Of a DNA stretch of 55,124 nucleotides, positions 42,598 through 51,883 are shown in pieces. Position 1 is the first letter of the stretch. Each line of letters begins with the position of its first letter. The notes beneath the pieces were generated by a model. That model saw only the letters and a program-made list of their open reading frames with translations, was not told the origin of the DNA and searched no databases. Location: the NCBI GenBank assembly GCA_021324975.1, contig JAJPIA010000057.1, forward strand, positions 1-55,124, given 5' to 3'. The translations under genes were made by a program, and so were the position numbers. This DNA is from Bacillota bacterium (lineage in GTDB: Bacteria; Sysuimicrobiota; Sysuimicrobiia; Sysuimicrobiales; Segetimicrobiaceae).

Positions 42598-43317
42598 CTA
42601 CAACCGAAACAGTGCGCCCAAGCTAGGAATGTCGTCTCGGATCCCCACCATCCGCAGCGCCTTCCACAAGGACGACTGATTGCTCGTCACCACGGGCACT
42701 CCCGTGTCCTTTTCAAGGGCACGGATCATTTCGAACGTTCTGAAGCCTCCGCATGAGATGAGAATGCCGTCCGCGCCATGCGCCTGACCGAACACCTCAC
42801 GCCCCAACCGATACGAATGGTGGTCCTCAAGGGAGATGGCTTCTTGCGGATATCGCTGCTGCAGTCCCTTCATCGCAATAACCTCGAAGTCGGACCCCTG
42901 AAGGAATGCCGTGAGCTTCGCGTTGACCTCGTCAATGTACGTCGTGCCCACAGCGACGCGGCGAATGTTGAGCGCGCGCATCGCGTCCACCATCGCAGTC
43001 ATCATGGTAGTCGCTGGAATGCTGGTCGCCTTTTCCATCTCCGCGATGACCGTTCGATCGTGGCCCAAGCCTCGCAAGAAGATCCCGGGCGCGCCACACT
43101 GAACGATGACCTGCGGCTTTGCCGCGGCCACGAGTTTGGCCGCATCGACAACCTGTTTCATCATTGCTGCGAGCCCCGATTCGGTGACTTCTTCGACCAT
43201 GGTGCGGCCGTCTACGAAGGCCACGCCCTCCGGTGCGACACGGCGCCATTCCTCCGATCCTTCGATCGCTGTGGCCGGGCGGAGGTTTCCAATTCGTGCT
43301 CTCCATCCAAACAGCAT
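42598..43317 (-). CDS. Asp/Glu racemase-superfamily protein (maleate isomerase/arylmalonate decarboxylase-like)
   Basis: A 239-aa cofactor-independent enzyme. The two catalytic Cys positions of the superfamily are C74 (VQCGAPG) and C189 (ISCGGFRT). Other family segments are SIPATTMMTAMVDAMRAL, RRVAVGTTYIDEVN and VTSNQSSLWKALR. Maleate isomerases and decarboxylases of this group act on small dicarboxylates. The ATG at 43317 has AAAGGGGG at good spacing; upstream frame extension is not conserved-looking. It follows the amidase gene by 214 bp on the same strand, so amide hydrolysis followed by isomerisation of the acid is a plausible order of events. Confidence 0.87.
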   Translation of the reverse strand: MLFGWRARIGNLRPATAIEGSEEWRRVAPEGVAFVDGRTMVEEVTESGLAAMMKQVVDAAKLVAAAKPQVIVQCGAPGIFLRGLGHDRTVIAEMEKATSIPATTMMTAMVDAMRALNIRRVAVGTTYIDEVNAKLTAFLQGSDFEVIAMKGLQQRYPQEAISLEDHHSYRLGREVFGQAHGADGILISCGGFRTFEMIRALEKDTGVPVVTSNQSSLWKALRMVGIRDDIPSLGALFRL

Positions 43318-43531
43318 TTGCCATCCCCCTTTTATGTGTGATTGCTGGCCGTCCTGGACGCGGTATGCCCCGAACCGGGGTTCGTCCGCCAGCATCTGCT
43401 TGTCCTGGTTGTCGTTAACTTCCTTGTTTCCGTGCCGTCTGGATTGCCAACACTCGACGGCCTCCGTGCGGTCCGCACACCTGTAGGTTGCCGGCGGCGA
43501 ACCGGATGCTGGGAACTACGTGGCTGGCTCA

Positions 43532-44971
43532 CTAGGCCGCCGACGGGGGGAGCGCGGGACCTCCCTGAGCCTCCTCGAGGATGGCCGCCGCCCCGAGGAG
43601 GGTACACTCTTCGAAATGGCGGGCAACGAGTTGGGCAGCGATAGGAAGCCCATCTCCGGTGACGCCACACGGCACTACCATGGCCGGGTGGCCGGTCGCA
43701 TTGAATACCCAGCAATTCGCAATCTGAAGATCCATGAGCGCCATGTCGCCTCCCGCCCATGGCATCGCTCGCGTGCCGTATGGTGTCGCGGGGATCGGCA
43801 CCGCCGGCATGAGGAGGAGATCCACGTGTTCGAAGAGGTCACGGTAAGCGTCACGCAGGTGCCTGATCTGGATCGCAAGCTCCCCCATGACTTTCCTCCG
43901 CGCGCCGCGCAAACGCGTCCGTATGAACGCGCCGTACTCGCCGGGCCCGATCTCCCCAGTGTCGTGAGCCTCCCACTCCTCGAGCATCGTGGCCTCGAAC
44001 CAAAGACTGGTCCTCGCGTGCGGGAGGGAGACCTCGGCAATGTCTGCGCCGGCGCGCACGAGCACCTTCGCCTGATCCGCGACCCGGTTCAGGATCTCCG
44101 CGTCTGAGCCGTAGGGGCCACCATCGGAGGTCCAGCCGACGCGTAGCCCCGCGGGGGTACGGCGCTCCAAGCTGGCTACATAGTCCGGTACGGGAACGTC
44201 TATCGACGCGGGATCCTGGGGATCGTGACCCGCGAGTACACCGAGCATCAGCGCGGCGTCGCGCACCGTTCTTGTTAGCGGTCCAACGTGTTCCAATGTA
44301 CGGCAGAGCCCGAAGATGTCGCCGCGCAGGCTGACCCGACCGTACGTCGGCTTAACACCGACCAGGCCTGTAAAGGCGGCCGGAATGCGAATGGACCCAC
44401 CGAGGTCGGTGCCGACGCTTGCGTACCCCATGCCGATTGAGACGGAGACCGCCGACCCGCTACTAGACCCCCCGGCCGTGTACCCGGTGTTCCAGGGATT
44501 GCGGGGTGCTTCGAACCGTGGGATCTCGGGATTGGCCCACTCATCGCTGCCGACATTCGTCTTCCCCAAGATCACCGCGCCCGCAGCCACGAGTCGATCG
44601 ACGCAAGCAGCGTCACCGTCTGTATCCGCGACACCGCTGAGCAGCGGCGATCCTAACGTCGTGGGCGTTCCCCGGATACGGAACGCGTCCTTGACGTTTA
44701 CGGGCACACCATGCAGTGGCCCAAGCGCGCCACCTGCGGCCACCTCGCGGTCCGCGCGAGCCGCGGCGGCCAAGGCCTGCTCCGGAAGAACCAGCGTGTA
44801 CGCATGATACACTGGATCCAGCGCCGCGATACGGGCCAGGCACGCTTTGGTAACTTCGACCGACGAGAACGCTTTGCTTCGGATGAGGTCGGCGATCTCA
44901 GCGGCAGACGCCCCACTCGGTATGGCGTCCCTCGTCGTTTTGGTCCCTCCGCCGCTTACTTTGCCAGCCAT
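43532..44971 (-). CDS. Amidase-signature enzyme
   Basis: A 479-aa Ser-cisSer-Lys amidase. The catalytic Lys is K94 (VPVNVKDAF), the cis-Ser lies in AGGSSSGSA (169-171) and the nucleophile is S193 in GTDLGGSIRIPA. The Gly/Ser-rich signature is intact, so it should be active. Lack of a signal peptide indicates cytoplasmic action. The ATG at 44971 overlaps the end of the upstream binding-protein gene by 16 bp, showing that the amidase belongs to the transporter operon. GatA of the glutamyl-tRNA amidotransferase is excluded because no gatB or gatC is present and the context is catabolic. Substrate is probably the imported amide. Confidence 0.91.
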   Translation of the reverse strand: MAGKVSGGGTKTTRDAIPSGASAAEIADLIRSKAFSSVEVTKACLARIAALDPVYHAYTLVLPEQALAAAARADREVAAGGALGPLHGVPVNVKDAFRIRGTPTTLGSPLLSGVADTDGDAACVDRLVAAGAVILGKTNVGSDEWANPEIPRFEAPRNPWNTGYTAGGSSSGSAVSVSIGMGYASVGTDLGGSIRIPAAFTGLVGVKPTYGRVSLRGDIFGLCRTLEHVGPLTRTVRDAALMLGVLAGHDPQDPASIDVPVPDYVASLERRTPAGLRVGWTSDGGPYGSDAEILNRVADQAKVLVRAGADIAEVSLPHARTSLWFEATMLEEWEAHDTGEIGPGEYGAFIRTRLRGARRKVMGELAIQIRHLRDAYRDLFEHVDLLLMPAVPIPATPYGTRAMPWAGGDMALMDLQIANCWVFNATGHPAMVVPCGVTGDGLPIAAQLVARHFEECTLLGAAAILEEAQGGPALPPSAA

Positions 44972-46581
44972 ACCTTGGTCATGTCGACGTAGGGGCACGG
45001 CACGCTGACAAACCCGTGCACTTTGGTGCGGATCGCGCGCGGCCACCGGTCTTGATAGATGAAGATCCAGGGGGCATCGTCCGCGATGATCGCGACGGCC
45101 TTCCGGTACGTGGTGATCCGCTGCGTCGCATTCAATTCGTGGCGCGCCTTAGCCAACAACTGATCCACCATGCTATTTGAGTACCAGGCGCGGTTGGGTC
45201 CATTCGGTGGCGCCGATGCGCTGCTGAACATGGTTTCGAACCAGTACGGATCCTGCGTTCCAGTATCCCAACCTGTGTACAATGCCGCGGTGCGGTCGTC
45301 GAGCCCCTTGATGGCCTTGGCCAGAAAGGCAGCCCATTCCATGCGCTCGAACGCCACGTTGACCCCGACGTCTCTGAGTTCCTGCTGCATGACCGTGCCC
45401 ACCGCGGGGGCGTCCGTGAGCTCCGCGCCGCTTGTCGGGAGCATTACGACCAGTTCAAGGGGGAGGGGGACCTTCGCCGCGGCGAGGAGTGCTTTGGCTT
45501 TTGCCGGGTTGTAATCGTACGGGAGCAACGCCGGCTCGTACACCGGATTACCGACAGGTGCCGGCCCACCGCACGGCCGCACACTGCCCTTTAGGAGCTC
45601 GTTCGAGATCGCTCGGCGATTGATCGCGTAGTTGAGCGCTTGGCGCACCTGCTTGCTGGTCGTCGGGCCATTGCGGGTATTCAGCATCCAGAAGAACACA
45701 TTGGCCAGGTCCGTGTACTGGATCTGGATATTTGGATCCTTCGACAGCGTGGTCAACTGGTCGACCGTCAGCGTGAATACGACGTCGACTTCGCCAGTCT
45801 GCAGAGCCGCCCCGAGCGCCGTGGGGTCCGGGTACGGGCGAAAGATGATGCGGTCGAGGTACGGCTTCGTGCCCCAGTACGCGGGGTTGCGATCTACCGT
45901 GATGGTGTTATCCGTCGATTTCGATCCGAAGCGAAATGGACCGCTGCCGACCGGATGTGCGCCGATGTCGGTGTTGCCCGCCTTCCGGAGCGCCGTGGGA
46001 CTGATGAGACCCATCCGGCGGTCGGCCAATTCCTCCGGCAGCGACGGAAATGGTTGCTTGAGGCGGACAATAAACGTCGCCGGGTTCGGCGCGTCGACGC
46101 GATCCACCCAGCGCATAATGAAATTCAGGTTGCCCTTCGCCGGCGGATAGTAAAAGGGCGATGATGGATCTAGCGCCCGATCGAAATTGGCTTTCACGGC
46201 CGCGGCGTCGAGCGGTGTGCCATCGTGGAATCGGACGCCGCTCCGGATACGAAATGTGTAGACGGTCCCATCGCCCGAGACCGTCCACGATTCAGCGACG
46301 CCGGGTGCCAAGGGCACATATTTGAGTTCCGGATGGGTCATATCTTGGGTGATCAGATTTTCGTAGATCAGCGACGTGATGTGTAAGGTGACGGTGCCTG
46401 TCAAGACGTGGGGATCCAAGGTCTGGTGCTGTCCCTCCGACCCGATCACGAGCGTGCCGCCGGCAATCGGGGCGGGTGCTGCGCCGGCCCGCTCCCCGAT
46501 GGCTGACGACCAGATCCCCGCCATCGTTGTAAGGCCGCGCGCGACGAACCGCCGACGCGTAAACCTCAAACCGCGCATCAT
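44956..46581 (-). CDS. Family-5 ABC transporter solute-binding protein, Tat-exported
   Basis: A 541-aa extracytoplasmic binding protein. The signal contains FTRRRFVARGLTTMAG, a twin-Arg motif, and cleavage is likely near RAGAA; there is no lipobox. Family-5 hallmarks are VAESWTVSGDGTVYTFRIR, VRFHDGTPLDAAAVKANFDR and HPVGSGPFRF. The ATG at 46581 is chosen because a G-rich Shine-Dalgarno lies just upstream. It follows the DppB gene by 96 bp and overlaps the amidase. Operon order on this strand is M19, DppC, DppB, binding protein, amidase, racemase-like. Confidence 0.92.
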   Translation of the reverse strand: MMRGLRFTRRRFVARGLTTMAGIWSSAIGERAGAAPAPIAGGTLVIGSEGQHQTLDPHVLTGTVTLHITSLIYENLITQDMTHPELKYVPLAPGVAESWTVSGDGTVYTFRIRSGVRFHDGTPLDAAAVKANFDRALDPSSPFYYPPAKGNLNFIMRWVDRVDAPNPATFIVRLKQPFPSLPEELADRRMGLISPTALRKAGNTDIGAHPVGSGPFRFGSKSTDNTITVDRNPAYWGTKPYLDRIIFRPYPDPTALGAALQTGEVDVVFTLTVDQLTTLSKDPNIQIQYTDLANVFFWMLNTRNGPTTSKQVRQALNYAINRRAISNELLKGSVRPCGGPAPVGNPVYEPALLPYDYNPAKAKALLAAAKVPLPLELVVMLPTSGAELTDAPAVGTVMQQELRDVGVNVAFERMEWAAFLAKAIKGLDDRTAALYTGWDTGTQDPYWFETMFSSASAPPNGPNRAWYSNSMVDQLLAKARHELNATQRITTYRKAVAIIADDAPWIFIYQDRWPRAIRTKVHGFVSVPCPYVDMTKVWLAK

Positions 46582-46677
46582 ATGTATCCCCCCGTGCGAC
46601 ACTCTCGGCGTTCGATCAATGCATCCACAGGCCTGCGTTCGTATTCCGTCGCTCCCGGGCGCTTCCCTGCGGCGGCG

Positions 46678-47628
46678 TCAGCCAAGCCGGACCCGCGGAT
46701 CAATCACGACATACAACACATCGACGATCGCATTGACGACCACGAACACCGCCGACATGACGAGGATGCCACCCAGGATCACGGGCAAGTCCCGCGCACC
46801 GATGGCGTTGTACATGAGCAGCCCCAGACCGGGCCACGCGAAGATCGCTTCGGTGACGATCGCTCCGCCGAGTAGCGTGCCGGCCTGCAGGCTGATCACC
46901 GTCACGACCGGCAGGAGTGCGTTGCGCAGCGCGTGCCGGTATATCACCAGTCGTTCGGCGAGACCTTTCGACCGCGCAGTCCGGACGTAGGCCAGGCCGA
47001 TGACCTCCAGCATGCTGGACCGTGAGATGCGGGCGATGATGCCGACAGACCATGCGCTCAAGCTGATCGTGGGTAACACCAGATGGGCCAAAAGATCGCC
47101 CGGCCCCGAGGGGCCACGAATCGAGACCATGCCGCCGACAGGAAAGATCCGGAGCCAGACCGATCCGCTCAGGATCAGCAACAGCCCCAGCCAGAACGAG
47201 GGCATGCTATTGAGAAACAGCGCCACGAGCATGCCGATCACGTCGAAGACGGATCCGGGCCGCGTCGCCGACAGGATGCCGGCCGGGATACCCGCCAGAA
47301 TCGCGACGACAATGCTGGCGGCGCCAAGAAGCGCCGTGTTTCGGAAGCTTGTGAACACAAGCGAGGTCACAGGTTGCGCAAGCGATGTCGAGGTTCCTAG
47401 GTCCCCGTGGACCGCTCGTTCCAACCAACGGAGATACTGGATGGCGACGGGGCGATCGAGACCCATCGCGGCGCGGAGCTGGCGGACTTCCTCCGGTGTC
47501 CCCTGCGGTCCCAGCAGCGTTGCGGCAGGGTCGCCGGGGATCAGCTTGATCATGAGGAAGACGACGACGCTCACCCCGAGGAGGACGAGGGCCGTTCCAA
47601 CGAGGCGCCGCCAGACGAAAACGTACAC
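46678..47628 (-). CDS. ABC transporter permease, DppB type
   Basis: A 316-aa inner-membrane permease. It begins MYVFVWRRLVGTALVLLGVS, has PGDPAATLLGPQGTPEEVR, the contact loop YVRTARSKGLAERLVIYRHA and the end IDPRVRLG. The GTG start lies 10 bp after the DppC stop. It is part of the operon with the amidase. Confidence 0.93.
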   Translation of the reverse strand: MYVFVWRRLVGTALVLLGVSVVVFLMIKLIPGDPAATLLGPQGTPEEVRQLRAAMGLDRPVAIQYLRWLERAVHGDLGTSTSLAQPVTSLVFTSFRNTALLGAASIVVAILAGIPAGILSATRPGSVFDVIGMLVALFLNSMPSFWLGLLLILSGSVWLRIFPVGGMVSIRGPSGPGDLLAHLVLPTISLSAWSVGIIARISRSSMLEVIGLAYVRTARSKGLAERLVIYRHALRNALLPVVTVISLQAGTLLGGAIVTEAIFAWPGLGLLMYNAIGARDLPVILGGILVMSAVFVVVNAIVDVLYVVIDPRVRLG

Positions 47629-47638
47629 GTTGGGATCC

Positions 47639-48529
47639 TCAGGACCGCATCAGCGGGTCAAGGATATCGCGCATACCGTCGCCGACCAGATTGAAGCCGA
47701 GGGTGACGAGGAAGATGGCGAGTCCGGGAATCGTCGCCACCGCGGGCGCAAGCGCGATGACCGACCGGCCCTCGCTGAGCATGACACCCCAATCCGCAGC
47801 CGGCGGCTGAATGCCGAGTCCAAGAAAGCTGAGGCTGGCAGCGAGGATGACGTTGCGTCCAGTCTGCAGCGTTGTGTACACGATCACGGGGGACACGATG
47901 TTGACAAGCATATGCCGTACTAGCACCCGCGGTGTGCTCGCCCCGAGCGATCTCGCCGCCTCTACGTACGCGTGCTCCTTCGCCGCAAGCACGAGGCCGC
48001 GCACCAGGCGGATCAGCGGCGGTGCGTTCACGACCATCATGGCGATGAGGGCCGTCCGCAACCCCGGCCCGAGAGCCGCGGCGAGTCCAAGGGCCAGCAG
48101 AATCGTCGGGAAGGCCAGCCAGACATCGAGGATGCGCATGATGCCGTAATCCAATAGCCCTCCCGCATAGCCCGCGACGACGCCGGCAGCGAGGCCGATG
48201 CCGAGCGCCACAATGACCGGCACGGTAGACACGACAAAAGCTACCCGCGCGCCCCACGCGAGCCGGCTGACGATATCGCGCCCCAGCGTGTCGGTGCCGA
48301 GGAGGAACTGCGGCGAGGGTGGCGCCAACGCGCGGGCCAGATCGACGCGATAGGGGTCATGCGGGGCGACGAGCGGTCCGGCGATTGCCGCCGTGACAAA
48401 CCCGAGCACGAAGCACGAGCCGATGACAACCTGCCACCGCCGCATCAACCTGCGGCGTACTGCCCAATCTCTCCACCACGCGGAACGCCTGCGAGCCCGG
48501 ACAGGCCGCCGCGTGAGGGCGTCCTGCAT
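47639..48529 (-). CDS. ABC transporter permease, DppC type
   Basis: A 296-aa inner-membrane permease with a strongly basic N-terminus. It has FLLGTDTLGRDIVSRLAWGA, the contact loop AYVEAARSLGASTPRVLVRH, LSFLGLGIQPPAADWG and VGDGMRDILDP. It follows the M19 gene by 9 bp and precedes DppB, so the permeases are in C-B order here, the reverse of the sets at 21107 and 35484. Confidence 0.93.
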   Translation of the reverse strand: MQDALTRRPVRARRRSAWWRDWAVRRRLMRRWQVVIGSCFVLGFVTAAIAGPLVAPHDPYRVDLARALAPPSPQFLLGTDTLGRDIVSRLAWGARVAFVVSTVPVIVALGIGLAAGVVAGYAGGLLDYGIMRILDVWLAFPTILLALGLAAALGPGLRTALIAMMVVNAPPLIRLVRGLVLAAKEHAYVEAARSLGASTPRVLVRHMLVNIVSPVIVYTTLQTGRNVILAASLSFLGLGIQPPAADWGVMLSEGRSVIALAPAVATIPGLAIFLVTLGFNLVGDGMRDILDPLMRS

Positions 48530-48538
48530 ACCCCGAGG

Positions 48539-49534
48539 TCACCCAGGGCGGAAGGCTTCGTCGAAAAAGCGGAGCCAGTTGTCGCCCATGACCTTGGCAA
48601 CCTGGCCCCGCGAGAGACCGGTCTCGAGCAACCCTTCGGTCAAGTTGGGAAAGTCGGCCGGCGTCTTGAACCATGAAGGCCACGTTGGCCAGGATCGGTT
48701 CGCCGCGGATCCCTCGCCGAAGTCCACCGCGAACGTCCACCGGCCGCTTCGGATCCAGTCAAGATCAGCGTCCTGCCATTTGCGACTTTGATCGGAGCCG
48801 ATGCCGATGTGATCCTCGCCCATCTGTTCCACGACGCGCTTCACCATCTCGCAGAAGGCAGCGAGCGTCCGTCCCGCGCCGCCGATGTGGAACGGGTAGA
48901 GGCTCAGCCCAAGCATCCCTCCGCGACGTTCGAGAGCGCGAAGTACCTCGTCGGACTTGTTGCGGATGCCGTCATGGAACCACTTCGGATTGGAGTGCGT
49001 CACGGCAACCGGCCGCTCCGACGTTTCGATCGCGTCCAGGGTCGTCCGCTCGTTGCAGTGCGACAGGTCCACCAGCATCCCGACCCGATTCATCTCCTTA
49101 ATCACCTCTCGACCGAATCGCGTCAGGCCTCCGTCGCCCTTCTCGTAACAGCCGCTGCCGATCAGGCTCTGGTTATTATACGTCAGCTGGATGACCCTCA
49201 CGCCGAGCTCGTGGAACACCTTCACCAGCGCCAAGTCGTCTTCGATCGGCGAAGCGTTCTGGAATCCGAAAATGATGGCGGTCTTGCCGCTTGTCTTCGC
49301 CGCGCGGATGTCTGTCGCCGATCGCGCGTGCGTTATCAGGTCCGCATACTGCTCAAAGCGTCGGTGCCAGCGGCCGATATTGTCGAGCGTCGTGCGCGCG
49401 TCTTCCCACACTGCCAAGGTAGTGTGAATGGCGGTGACGCCACCGGCACGGAGCTCGTTGAACAAGTCGCGATCCCAATTGCTGTGTTCGAGCGCATCGA
49501 TCAGGATTAGCTCGTCGTGAAAATCGCGATTCAC
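48539..49534 (-). CDS. M19-family (renal dipeptidase-like) protein
   Basis: A 331-aa TIM-barrel protein of the membrane-dipeptidase family. H158 (DLSHCN), H179 (THSNPK) and D245 (GIGSD) match canonical zinc ligands, and E97 (SPIEDD) may be the bridging Glu. The N-terminal HxD motif (DGHND in the family) reads EHSN (H17, N19), so one ligand Asp may be Asn. The family hydrolyses L,D- and D,D-dipeptides and some cyclic amides. The GTG start has GGAGGTAGC directly upstream. No signal peptide. It is the first gene of the transporter/amidase operon, preceded by a 368-bp gap that should hold the promoter. Confidence 0.88.
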   Translation of the reverse strand: MNRDFHDELILIDALEHSNWDRDLFNELRAGGVTAIHTTLAVWEDARTTLDNIGRWHRRFEQYADLITHARSATDIRAAKTSGKTAIIFGFQNASPIEDDLALVKVFHELGVRVIQLTYNNQSLIGSGCYEKGDGGLTRFGREVIKEMNRVGMLVDLSHCNERTTLDAIETSERPVAVTHSNPKWFHDGIRNKSDEVLRALERRGGMLGLSLYPFHIGGAGRTLAAFCEMVKRVVEQMGEDHIGIGSDQSRKWQDADLDWIRSGRWTFAVDFGEGSAANRSWPTWPSWFKTPADFPNLTEGLLETGLSRGQVAKVMGDNWLRFFDEAFRPG

Positions 49535-49902
49535 ACGCTACCTCCATGGTGGGCCAATGCAAGCGAACGCGCCACGCTCCCTGTTGCGTCTGCGGTTCGT
49601 CGCGAGCGTAGGCAGGTCCCTGCAGCCGTGACGTCTCGCACTGCGCGTTCACACGAATTCTTGGCTGTGGCGTGATGCAGCGTAATCGCTACGTGACAGG
49701 GGAACCCCTTGATGCGCTGGAACCGTGAAGAACCTATCGCCGGAAGCGTCGAGCTTTCGTCAATTGCGGCCACCTTGCTCCCGGTGCGAGATGCTCAGCA
49801 TGCTCGCCGGAAGGCACACGTTGCCGTGGGGAGCGATCCCTCGACTCTCAGTTCTGAGTGAAGCAAACGGCCACATCGACGAGCAGACATCCCGGCATCC
49901 GG
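49535..49902. other. Intergenic region upstream of the M19 operon
   Basis: 368 bp without a supported gene between two minus-strand genes. GGAGGT at about 49541-49546 belongs to the M19 start. The rest shows no long frame with coding character. An AGGGG-AA-CCCCT inverted repeat near 49699-49710 has too small a loop for a stable hairpin. It probably contains the M19 promoter and the end of the CocE-like transcript. Confidence 0.4.
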
Positions 49903-51837
49903 TCAACCGCGTGCGGGACCCGCACTGGGGACAATCGGGAGAAGAACGTGCGACGGTCGGGCCGCGTCCGCGTACACGGTATTTCGGACCACGAGCGTGT
50001 GTGTGTGCGCGCCAACGGGCTCGCCGGTGTTTGGGTTCACATCAAAGCGAGGAAAATTGCTGCTGGAAATATCAACCCGGATGCGATGCCCGGTTGCGAA
50101 GAGGTTGCTGGTTGGCGCAAGGTTGATGGTGACCTCGTAGACGTCCCCAGGGGTCATGAACTCGGGCCGGTCGAAGCCGTTCCGATATCGCGTGCGGATG
50201 ATACCGTCCGCCAGATTCATGTCATAGCCCTGCACATAGTCGGCGTTGGGCGGGTAAACGTCGAGCAGCTTCGCCGTGAAGTCGGTGTCGCGGCCCGTGG
50301 AGGCAACCCAGAGCTTGACCACAATTGGCCCCGTTACCTCGGTGGCCGTCCTCAAGCGCGGCGTCTGGACTACAAGCACGTCGAACCGGGCGGACAGCGG
50401 CGGGTACGGCGGACGGCAGCCGACGATCCCCGGCTCTTCCTTTTGATGGGAGGGACCCGGTAGGACGATGGAACGCATGCGTGCTCGAGGCGGCGACATG
50501 GAGGGATGCACGCCCTCGGGGACCGGCAGGTGCTCGTAGAAGCTTCCGACGTTCCCGCTGATCGTTGGCACGGGGTGTTCCGGATCAAAGACGTACACCA
50601 TTGGGTCCGCGCCGTCGCGCGGAGGATCCGTGCTGAGCAAGCCCGTGCCGTGAAAATAGTACGTCGTGTAGACGGTGCGCGCGAGCGGCCACTCGCGCTC
50701 GGCGCGCCAAGCGCCGCCATGGTTGAGGCGTCCGTCCGAGTTACGCCTCCCGTCGCCCCCGCCCATCACGAAAATACGAACTGGCGGGTCGTCTTCGGCG
50801 CCGTTCGCTTCATCCTTCAGCCACCGATCGAACCAACGGAGGCGCAGATCATTAAACGACGGCCCGGCGCTTCCGTCCAACGCGGCCGCCGGCCCGAAGT
50901 CGACATCGCCCGCATAGCGTCGGTCGCAGGCGTTGTGCGTCCACGGCCCCATAATGAGCCGGACCGGTCCCCGGTTCCGCGCAGCCAGGCGCCGGAAGAA
51001 TTCAGTGTTGGCCCACGCAAACAGATCATACCATCCGCATCGCAGTACGGTCGGCACATCGACGAAACGGCCGATGTGCTCCTCGAAGTTGATGCAGTCC
51101 TGCTTCCAAAATTCATCGTACTCGCCACGCCGGTAATAGTTGAAGAACACGTCCTCGAACTGCGGGGTCAAGGCCAGCGGGCTGCACCCCGGTTTGAGCG
51201 GCATCCGCATGACCCACTCCCGAAGATGTGCCGCCGCATCCGCGATCGCCCGAACGAGACTGGGGTCCTCTTGCACCTCGCGGCTGTCGTGTGCGTGAAG
51301 AAACATCATTCCCAGCGTGTCCAGCTCCAGCGCGCCGCCTTGGCGGGCGCCGTTCGTGAACCAGTTGAAGAATCCATCGTCCAGCCACATCGCGGTGAGA
51401 TGGGGCGGGGCGTGGAGGGCGAGCGCGCCTTGGACCACGGCGCCGTGCGAAACACCGACGGTTCCGACCCGCCCATTCGACCACCGCTGTTTTGCGATCC
51501 ATTCAATGGTGTCATAGCCGTCCGGCCCTTCATGGGGGTTCACGACGTGAGAGTAGCCGGCGCCCTCTGAATAGCCGCGTCCTCGAATGTCCTGCAGCAC
51601 AACCGCGTATCCGCGAGGGACGAAGTATTTCACCACGGGCTTGATCCACAGCCAGTCGGCTTCCTTGTCATACGACGTGCGGCCGAGGAGGGCGGGCCAC
51701 GCAAGTGCGGCCGCATGATCGCCGTTTCCTGCCGGCAGATAAACATCCGTCGCCAAGCGCGTGCCGTCTCGCATGGGGACCATGACATTTTTGAGGACCG
51801 ACATCGACATGCTGCATCGCTCAATCGAGGGAATCAC
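49903..51837 (-). CDS. CocE/NonD-family alpha/beta hydrolase
   Basis: A 644-aa hydrolase related to cocaine esterase, glutaryl-7-ACA acylase and X-Pro dipeptidyl-peptidase (S15). The N-terminal domain has VMVPMRDGTRLATDVYLPAG, the oxyanion segment RGYAVVLQDIRGRGYSEG and the nucleophile S130 in GVSHG; the later His is likely in MGPWTHNACDRRY. The C-terminal jelly-roll includes GPIVVKLWVAS and IRVDISSSNFPRFDVNPNTG. The GTG at 51837 is preferred because GGGAGG is five bases upstream; Met codons at 51810 and 51804 have none. It lies 46 bp after a DppC gene, so it belongs to the same operon and may deacylate the imported compound. No signal peptide. Confidence 0.9.
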   Translation of the reverse strand: MIPSIERCSMSMSVLKNVMVPMRDGTRLATDVYLPAGNGDHAAALAWPALLGRTSYDKEADWLWIKPVVKYFVPRGYAVVLQDIRGRGYSEGAGYSHVVNPHEGPDGYDTIEWIAKQRWSNGRVGTVGVSHGAVVQGALALHAPPHLTAMWLDDGFFNWFTNGARQGGALELDTLGMMFLHAHDSREVQEDPSLVRAIADAAAHLREWVMRMPLKPGCSPLALTPQFEDVFFNYYRRGEYDEFWKQDCINFEEHIGRFVDVPTVLRCGWYDLFAWANTEFFRRLAARNRGPVRLIMGPWTHNACDRRYAGDVDFGPAAALDGSAGPSFNDLRLRWFDRWLKDEANGAEDDPPVRIFVMGGGDGRRNSDGRLNHGGAWRAEREWPLARTVYTTYYFHGTGLLSTDPPRDGADPMVYVFDPEHPVPTISGNVGSFYEHLPVPEGVHPSMSPPRARMRSIVLPGPSHQKEEPGIVGCRPPYPPLSARFDVLVVQTPRLRTATEVTGPIVVKLWVASTGRDTDFTAKLLDVYPPNADYVQGYDMNLADGIIRTRYRNGFDRPEFMTPGDVYEVTINLAPTSNLFATGHRIRVDISSSNFPRFDVNPNTGEPVGAHTHTLVVRNTVYADAARPSHVLLPIVPSAGPARG

Positions 51838-51883
51838 CTCGCGCCTCCCGTCGGGTCGTTCCGTCAATCGCGATACGCCCGCC

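Noticed and set aside
43532-44971. GatA subunit of the tRNA amidotransferase
   Set aside because: No gatB or gatC is present, and the gene overlaps a transporter receptor gene; a catabolic amidase fits better.
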